From NCBI RefSeq assembly GCF_025821665.1, contig NZ_JACKSJ010000043.1, positions 17,595 through 81,594 of the forward strand: a stretch of DNA of 64,000 bases. Reading direction: 5' to 3'. The translations under genes were made by a program, and so were the position numbers. Shown in pieces: positions 59,366 to 64,000 of the stretch. The notes under the pieces are model-generated. The model was given only the letters and a program-made list of their open reading frames with translations. It was not told where the DNA came from and did no database searches. The stretch is from [Mycobacterium] manitobense. GTDB lineage: Bacteria; Actinomycetota; Actinomycetes; Mycobacteriales; Mycobacteriaceae. Positions within the stretch are counted from its first letter, which is position 1. Every line of letters begins with the position of its first letter.

Positions 59366-60143
59366 GGATCCGGTCCAGGAACTGGCGGGTCCGCTCCTCC
59401 TTCGGGTCGCCGATCACCTCGTCGGGGGTGCCCTGCTCGAGGATGATGCCCTGGTCGGTGAAGAGCACCTGCTGGGAAACCTGTCGGGCGAACTGGATCT
59501 CGTGCGTGACGATCACCAGGGTCCAGCCCTCGACGGCGAGGTCCTTGATCACCGACAGCACCTCACCGACGAGCTCGGGATCGAGCGCGGAGGTCGGTTC
59601 GTCGAACAGCACCAGTTTCGGCTTGAGCGCCAGCGCCCGCGCGATGCCGACGCGCTGCTGCTGACCGCCGGAGAGCTGGTACGGGTACTGGTCGCGTTTG
59701 TCGGCGAGACCCACCTGGCCGAGCAATTCGACAGCCTCGGCCTCGACCTCGTCGCGGGGTCGCTTCTGGACGATCAGCGGGCCCTCGGTGATGTTCTGCA
59801 GCACCGTCTTGTGCGGGAACAGGTTGTGGCTCTGGAAGACGAAGCCGCTGCGCGACTGGAACCGGCGCACCTCGGGTTTGGGCACCGGGGTGGAGAAGTC
59901 GATCTCGACGTCGTCGACCCTGATAACCCCGGCATCGGCTCGATCGAGCGCGTTGAGGGTGCGCAACAGCGTGGTCTTGCCGGAACCGGACGGACCGATG
60001 ATCGCGGTCGCCGTGCCCCGCTCGACGGTGAACGAGACGCCGTTGAGGACGTTGTTGTCGCCGAAGGCTTTGTACACACCCTCGGCGACGACGCGGTAGT
60101 CGGTCTCGGACTCGGTCTGAGATCCGGTCGGGGAGTCGGTCAT
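59352..60143 (-). CDS. polar amino-acid ABC transporter, ATP-binding protein
   Basis: 263 residues from ATG 60143, overlapping the permease stop by 4 bp. Walker A GPSGSGKTTLL, Q-loop VFQSHNLFPH, signature LSGGQQQRVGIARAL, Walker B LVLFDEPTSALDP and H-loop IVTHE are complete; the KTVLQNI and DEPTSALDPELV forms are those of GlnQ/HisP-type ATPases. An acidic 20-residue N-terminus precedes the domain. It energises the fused binding-protein/permease encoded just upstream. Confidence 0.92.
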   Translation of the reverse strand: MTDSPTGSQTESETDYRVVAEGVYKAFGDNNVLNGVSFTVERGTATAIIGPSGSGKTTLLRTLNALDRADAGVIRVDDVEIDFSTPVPKPEVRRFQSRSGFVFQSHNLFPHKTVLQNITEGPLIVQKRPRDEVEAEAVELLGQVGLADKRDQYPYQLSGGQQQRVGIARALALKPKLVLFDEPTSALDPELVGEVLSVIKDLAVEGWTLVIVTHEIQFARQVSQQVLFTDQGIILEQGTPDEVIGDPKEERTRQFLDRILNPL

Positions 60144-61594
60144 CGGGCCACGAACCTTTCCAGTCGGCGTTCGAAGCGGTTCTGGGCGAACGACAGCACC
60201 AGGCAGATCACCCAGTAATACAGCGCCGCGGTGCCGTACAGGGCGAAGAACTCGAAGGTCGGCGCCGCCACGTTCTGCGCCGTCCGGAACAGTTCGGTCA
60301 CCAGGATCACCGACGCCAGCGACGTGTCCTTCACCAGCGAGATCAGGGTGTTGGACAGCGGCGGCACGGCGACGCGGGTCGCCTGCGGGAGGATGATCCG
60401 CCGCAGCGCGCCGGTGTAGTTGAAGCCGATGGTCTCGGCTGCCTCCCACTGACCCTTGGGAATGCTCTGGATCGCCGCGCGGATGATCTCCGCGGCGTAG
60501 CCGCCGACGTTGAGGCTGAACGCGATCACCGCCGCGGGGAACGGGTCGATCCGCACGCCGATCTGCGGCAGCGCGAAGAACACGATGAACAGCTGCACGA
60601 GCAGTGGCGTGCCGCGAATGATGGAGATGTAGAAGCGCGAGACACCTGCCAGCAGCCAGTTCGACGACAGCCTGCCCAGCGCCACCACCAGGGCGATGAC
60701 GAGACCGATGGCGAAGCTGATGATCGTCAGCGGGATGGTCATGGTGAGCGCGGCCTTGGCCAGCGGCCAGAGGTTGTCGGCGATCAGTCGCCATGTGCTC
60801 TGTGGCGGCGGCTTGGACAGGTCGATGGTGAGGTACTTCTGCGACAGCTCCGAGAGCTTGCCCTCCGCGCGCAGTTCGTTGAGGGCACGGTTCAATTCGG
60901 GCAGCATGCCGCTGTTCTTCCGGGCGGCGAAGGCCTGCTCACTCGTCTCGCCCGTGTTCGCGGCGACCTTGATCGGAGCGTCGGGACGTTCGGACAGGTA
61001 GGCCTGCACGCTGAGGGTGTCATTGACGACGGCGTCCACCCGGCCGTCGTTGAGCACGGCCATCGCCTGTGCGAAACCGTCGACCGAGACGATCTGCGCG
61101 CCCGCCTGCCGTGCCACGTCCGCCCAGTTGCTGGTCGGGCTTTGGGCGGCGCGCTTGCCCTTCAGGTCGGCCAGGGACGTGATGGAGGTGTCGTCGGCGC
61201 GGGTGACGATCACGCCCTCGGCGGTCGAATAGGGCTCGGAGAGATCGTATTTGGCCTCCCGCTCCGGGGTGATCGTCACCTCGTTGGCGACGATGTCGAA
61301 GCGGTCGGCTTCCAGGGCGGCGAAGATGGAGTCCCACGACGTCTCGACGAACTCGACGCGCACCCCCAGCTTGTCGCCGACGGCGCGCGCCACGTCCACG
61401 TCGTAGCCGGCGAGTTGGCCGCCCTGTGCGGGGTCGTGGAACGAGTAGGGCGGGTAGATGCCCTCGGTGCCGACGCGCAGCACCCCCGCGGCGGCGATCG
61501 GTTCGTCGCTCTCGTTCTCCGAGGACGCGCACGCCGACAGCATCAGCGCGGCGAGCAGGAGCACCGGCAGAAGGGCTCTTCGTAGGGAGTGCAC
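60140..61594 (-). CDS. amino-acid ABC transporter, fused binding protein and permease
   Basis: 484 residues. The signal peptide ends MLSACASS, a lipobox. Residues 30-265 are a type 3 periplasmic binding protein: GVLRVGTEGIYPPYSF, GYDVDVARAVGDKL, FDIVANEVTITPER. Residues 275-484 are the GlnP-type permease with SIIRGTPLLVQLFIVFFALP and the coupling loop EAAETIGFNYTGALRRIILP. Fusion of receptor and channel is known in some Gram-positive GlnPQ systems; here one receptor is tethered to each half of a homodimeric channel. Start is GTG 61594 with no strong ribosome site. Confidence 0.9.
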   Translation of the reverse strand: MHSLRRALLPVLLLAALMLSACASSENESDEPIAAAGVLRVGTEGIYPPYSFHDPAQGGQLAGYDVDVARAVGDKLGVRVEFVETSWDSIFAALEADRFDIVANEVTITPEREAKYDLSEPYSTAEGVIVTRADDTSITSLADLKGKRAAQSPTSNWADVARQAGAQIVSVDGFAQAMAVLNDGRVDAVVNDTLSVQAYLSERPDAPIKVAANTGETSEQAFAARKNSGMLPELNRALNELRAEGKLSELSQKYLTIDLSKPPPQSTWRLIADNLWPLAKAALTMTIPLTIISFAIGLVIALVVALGRLSSNWLLAGVSRFYISIIRGTPLLVQLFIVFFALPQIGVRIDPFPAAVIAFSLNVGGYAAEIIRAAIQSIPKGQWEAAETIGFNYTGALRRIILPQATRVAVPPLSNTLISLVKDTSLASVILVTELFRTAQNVAAPTFEFFALYGTAALYYWVICLVLSFAQNRFERRLERFVAR

Positions 61595-61723
61595 CGGCGG
61601 ACGCTAGCAAGCCGGCGGCGCCATAAGAAGAGTTCTGCTCACGTCGTCATCGATGACGCTATGGTCGGGGTCGGGTGTGTGATCACCATCGGCACAGACA
61701 GCGGCGAGAAGAAGCGGGAGGAA

Positions 61724-62815
61724 ATGGCCGGACGCGAGCCTCCTGAGCTCACCATCATGTGCGCCGACCATGCACCGCACACCATCCGCGCCAGCGCGGG
61801 CGCCATCACCGTCGGCCGCGACCTGCCCGCCCACATCCGCATCGTCGACCAGCGGGTGTCGCGCACACACCTTCTCATCGAGCCCGCGGGAGGCGCCTGG
61901 ACGGTCACCGACGCCCACAGCACCAACGGCACCTTCCTCGACGGCGAACGCATCGAGGGCCGGGTCGCCGTGACCGACGGCCTCACCGTCCGGATCGGCC
62001 ATCCCGATGGCATCGCCGTCACCTTCAAGCTCGCACCGTCCGACGTTTCCGCAAACAAGCCACCGACGTTGCCGCAGACCCGGCACGGCGACCAGGAGAT
62101 CGACACCGACGAGATCGATCCGCGCACCGCCGTCGCGGGCGCCGCCGTCAGGGCCCGCCGAGAAGAGCTCGGCTTCTCCCGCCAGGACCTCGAGGACGAC
62201 GGGGTGATCGGCACGGTCGACCTCGCCGCCTTCGAACGCGGCGCCGTCTGGCCCGGCGAGGGCGTGCGGGCCAGGATCGAGAAGACGCTGAAATGGCCGG
62301 TGGGCACCCTCGACCGCGTGCACTCGGGCGGGACCATTCCGGACGAACCCGACGAGACGACCGAATTCATCACCGAGAGTGTGCGTATCGCGGTGCTCGT
62401 CGACTCGTACGAGCTGACGCTGAGTGCGATCAAGGCCAGGGCGGCGGCCCTGTCGGTCGTGGCGTCGGCGACGTTCGACGACGACGCGGCACTGCTGGCG
62501 GACCTGCGCCGGCTCGAGGCGTCCGTCGTGGACACGATCCGCGGGGCCAAGGAGACGTCGGCGCTGGTGCTGGTTCTCAGCGCCGTGCGGCGCACCTACC
62601 GCCAGCTGGTCTCCCGCGCCGCAAGTGCGCCCGAGGCGCCGCTGAGCGTGCGGCTCTATGCCGCACGGCGCGAGGCGGAACTCACTCCCGACGAGACAGC
62701 CACCGCCGCGGGTGTCGACGCGCAGGTGGTCGCCGACGCCGAGGCGGATCGCGAGATCAGCGCCGTCGCCGTGGCCGCGTTGGAGGCGTTCCTCGCCGAG
62801 CTCGCCCGCCGCTGA
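61724..62815 (+). CDS. FHA-domain protein with helix-turn-helix-like region
   Basis: 363 residues from ATG 61724, where GGGAGG sits eight bases before. The FHA domain (about 20-100) has ITVGRDLPAHIRI, VSRTHLLIE and DAHSTNGTFLDG, with the Arg, Ser and Asn that hold phosphothreonine. An XRE-like helical segment follows (VRARREELGFSRQDLEDDGV, then AFERG), and a second similar one lies near the C-terminus (AARREAELTPDETATAAGVD). FHA proteins read Ser/Thr kinase signals; the pairing with HTH-like segments suggests a phospho-responsive DNA-binding or adaptor protein. The function is not known. Confidence 0.82.
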   Translation: MAGREPPELTIMCADHAPHTIRASAGAITVGRDLPAHIRIVDQRVSRTHLLIEPAGGAWTVTDAHSTNGTFLDGERIEGRVAVTDGLTVRIGHPDGIAVTFKLAPSDVSANKPPTLPQTRHGDQEIDTDEIDPRTAVAGAAVRARREELGFSRQDLEDDGVIGTVDLAAFERGAVWPGEGVRARIEKTLKWPVGTLDRVHSGGTIPDEPDETTEFITESVRIAVLVDSYELTLSAIKARAAALSVVASATFDDDAALLADLRRLEASVVDTIRGAKETSALVLVLSAVRRTYRQLVSRAASAPEAPLSVRLYAARREAELTPDETATAAGVDAQVVADAEADREISAVAVAALEAFLAELARR

Positions 62816-62824
62816 GCGGAATCG

Positions 62825-63706
62825 CTACCCGGGCAGATAGATCCACGGTTCGCGGGGAAGCGCCGCCGGGTCGAACCGGCTCGCCAGCTCGGCCAGTGTG
62901 GCTGCCGGCCGGCCGAGTGACTCCGCGATCTGCGCGACGGCCCGTCCGACACCGATCTCGGTGAGGGTGACCGCGCCGTCGCGTTTGGCCAGCCGGACGC
63001 CGTCGGCGTTGAGCACGAGCGGCACGTGGGCGTAGGTCGGTTCGGGGTGACCGAGCAGTCGGGCCAGGTATGCCTGTCGGGGCGAGGACGCCAGCAGGTC
63101 GTCACCGCGGACGATCTGGTCGACGCCCTGGGCGGCGTCGTCCACCACCACCGCGAGGTTGTAGGCGGGTACGCCGTCGCCGCGCCGGACCACGAAGTCG
63201 TCGACGACGCCGGTGTATTCGCCGTGCAGCAGGTCGGTGACCGTGTAGGTGTGCACGTCGGTGCGCAGCCGCAGCGCAGGCGGCCGGTCGGTTTCGGCGC
63301 GACGGCGACCGCGTTGCGCGGCGGTCAAATCCCGGCAGGTGCCCGGGTAGGCACCTTCCGGCGCGTGAGGCGCCCGCGGTGCCTGCGCGATATCCCTTCG
63401 GCTGCAATAGCATTCGTAGATCCGGCCGGCGCCGGCCAGCTGGTCGACGACGGCGTCGTAGCGCTCGCGGTGCTGTGACTGCCACTCCGCGGGGCCGTCC
63501 CAGGTGAGCCCGATGGCGGCGAGGTCGTCGAGTTGGCGCTGCGCCACATCGGTGCGGGTGCGGTCGTCGAGGTCCTCTACCCGCATCAGGAAGCGTCTTC
63601 CGGTGGAGCGGGCGAACAGCCACGCGAGCACCGCGGTGCGCAGGTTGCCGATGTGCAGATCGGCCGACGGGCTCGGCGCGAACCGGCCCGCGGGGGTGCG
63701 GGTCAC
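62825..63706 (-). CDS. gluQ: glutamyl-Q tRNA(Asp) synthetase
   Basis: 293 residues, GTG start. It is a truncated glutamyl-tRNA synthetase lacking the anticodon-binding half. [18 protein letters not shown] carries the HIGH-type motif, [16 protein letters not shown] the glutamate site, and [10 protein letters not shown] the KMSKS equivalent. CYCSRRDI and later Cys residues suggest the zinc site. GluQ attaches glutamate to queuosine in tRNA-Asp, so the genome should make or salvage queuosine; tgt, 7.5 kb away, supports this. Confidence 0.93.
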   Translation of the reverse strand: MTRTPAGRFAPSPSADLHIGNLRTAVLAWLFARSTGRRFLMRVEDLDDRTRTDVAQRQLDDLAAIGLTWDGPAEWQSQHRERYDAVVDQLAGAGRIYECYCSRRDIAQAPRAPHAPEGAYPGTCRDLTAAQRGRRRAETDRPPALRLRTDVHTYTVTDLLHGEYTGVVDDFVVRRGDGVPAYNLAVVVDDAAQGVDQIVRGDDLLASSPRQAYLARLLGHPEPTYAHVPLVLNADGVRLAKRDGAVTLTEIGVGRAVAQIAESLGRPAATLAELASRFDPAALPREPWIYLPG

Positions 63707-63752
63707 GACCGCAATCTAGCCGGAACCGCCGTGTCGGTGGGTGTCGGTATGA

Positions 63753-63768
63753 TCGAACACATGTTCGA
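63753..63768. promoter_or_regulatory. LexA (SOS) box
   Basis: TCGAAC-ACAT-GTTCGA is a perfect match to the mycobacterial SOS box TCGAAC-N4-GTTCGA. It overlaps the ATG at 63761, so bound LexA would block the start region itself. 13E12 genes in M. tuberculosis are known to carry such boxes. Confidence 0.85.
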
Positions 63769-64000
63769 TGTGCTGGAAGCCGGGTTCCGGGACCGGTTGC
63801 GGGAGCTGGAGTCGCAGAAGGCTGCCGCGGCCGCCGAGCAGGCCCGGGTCGCCGCCGCGTGGGATGCTGTGCGCCGCGCGCGGGAAGCCGCCGAGGGTGT
63901 GGCGGCGTCCAAGCGGGGTCGGGGTTTGGCCACCGAGATCGCGCTGGCGCGGCGGGCATCGCCGAATCAGGGTGGGCGGCATCTGGGGTTGGCCCGGGCG
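63761..64000 (+). CDS. DUF222 (13E12 repeat family) HNH-endonuclease-like protein, N-terminal fragment
   Basis: The first 80 codons; the gene runs off the window. MFDVLEAGFRDRLRELESQK and AAEQARVAAAWDAVRRAREA form the opening helices of DUF222 proteins, and ATEIALARRASPNQGGRHLG matches the conserved E-I-A-x-A-x-x-x-S segment. Full proteins end in an HNH nuclease domain, not visible here. A start at ATG 63749 (four codons earlier) is possible. The SOS box shows DNA-damage control. Confidence 0.82.
   Translation, partial: MFDVLEAGFRDRLRELESQKAAAAAEQARVAAAWDAVRRAREAAEGVAASKRGRGLATEIALARRASPNQGGRHLGLARA

Overview
The window looks like chromosome of a fast-growing mycobacterium (Mycolicibacterium-like). 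The signs are high-GC coding with many 1-8 bp start/stop overlaps, Mce proteins, an MmpL-type transporter, two LpqH-type lipoproteins, a DUF222/HNH (13E12-type) gene under a mycobacterial LexA box, and a gene order at 2.5-13.6 kb that matches, from memory, the M. tuberculosis block Rv3752c-Rv3762c (tadA, tyrA, proXVWZ, LapA-like protein, phosphotransferase, alkyl sulfatase).

Layout. 0-2.5 kb: 3' end of zwf, an HxlR regulator and a divergent pair of imine-reductase-like genes. 2.5-13.6 kb: alkyl sulfatase, SDR, phosphatase, phosphotransferase-fold protein, the osmoprotectant importer proXVWZ, tyrA, tadA and a tRNA-Ser(CGA). 13.74-27.2 kb: a genomic island inserted in the 3' end of that tRNA. 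It is bounded by a 33-bp direct repeat (32/33 identical), has an integrase remnant at the tRNA end, and carries a complete mceABCDEF set without yrbE permease genes, a TetR regulator, and a P450/SDR/esterase cassette.

27.4-34.5 kb: a gene for an exported protein of about 2,380 residues with a YVTN beta-propeller and VCBS/cadherin-like repeats. 34.9-46 kb: a lipid-type biosynthetic cluster read leftwards: free-standing ACP, fatty-acyl-AMP ligase, a KS-AT-ACP polyketide synthase fused to a PLP-dependent alpha-oxoamine synthase, a type II thioesterase and an MMPL transporter. The MMPL gene has a frameshift and a tail with five DTVR motifs. A PAP2-type membrane protein is divergent. This cluster is the best candidate for an undescribed system: it could make and export a long-chain aminoketone-type lipid.

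46.1-51.7 kb: an overlapping operon (extradiol dioxygenase, fumarylacetoacetase-family hydrolase, FAD monooxygenase, P450) with a divergent TetR gene and paired operator-like repeats, probably a meta-cleavage pathway. 51.7-63.7 kb: secreted and LpqH lipoproteins, haloalkane dehalogenase, tgt, saccharopine-dehydrogenase-like protein, CoA-transferase, carotenoid-desaturase-like flavoprotein, a polar amino-acid ABC importer with fused binding protein and permease, an FHA protein and gluQ. The window ends inside a DUF222/HNH gene whose start codon lies in a perfect SOS box.

Functions are read from motifs, length and context. No similarity search was possible. Start codons were chosen on ribosome-binding sites, overlaps and where family homology begins.
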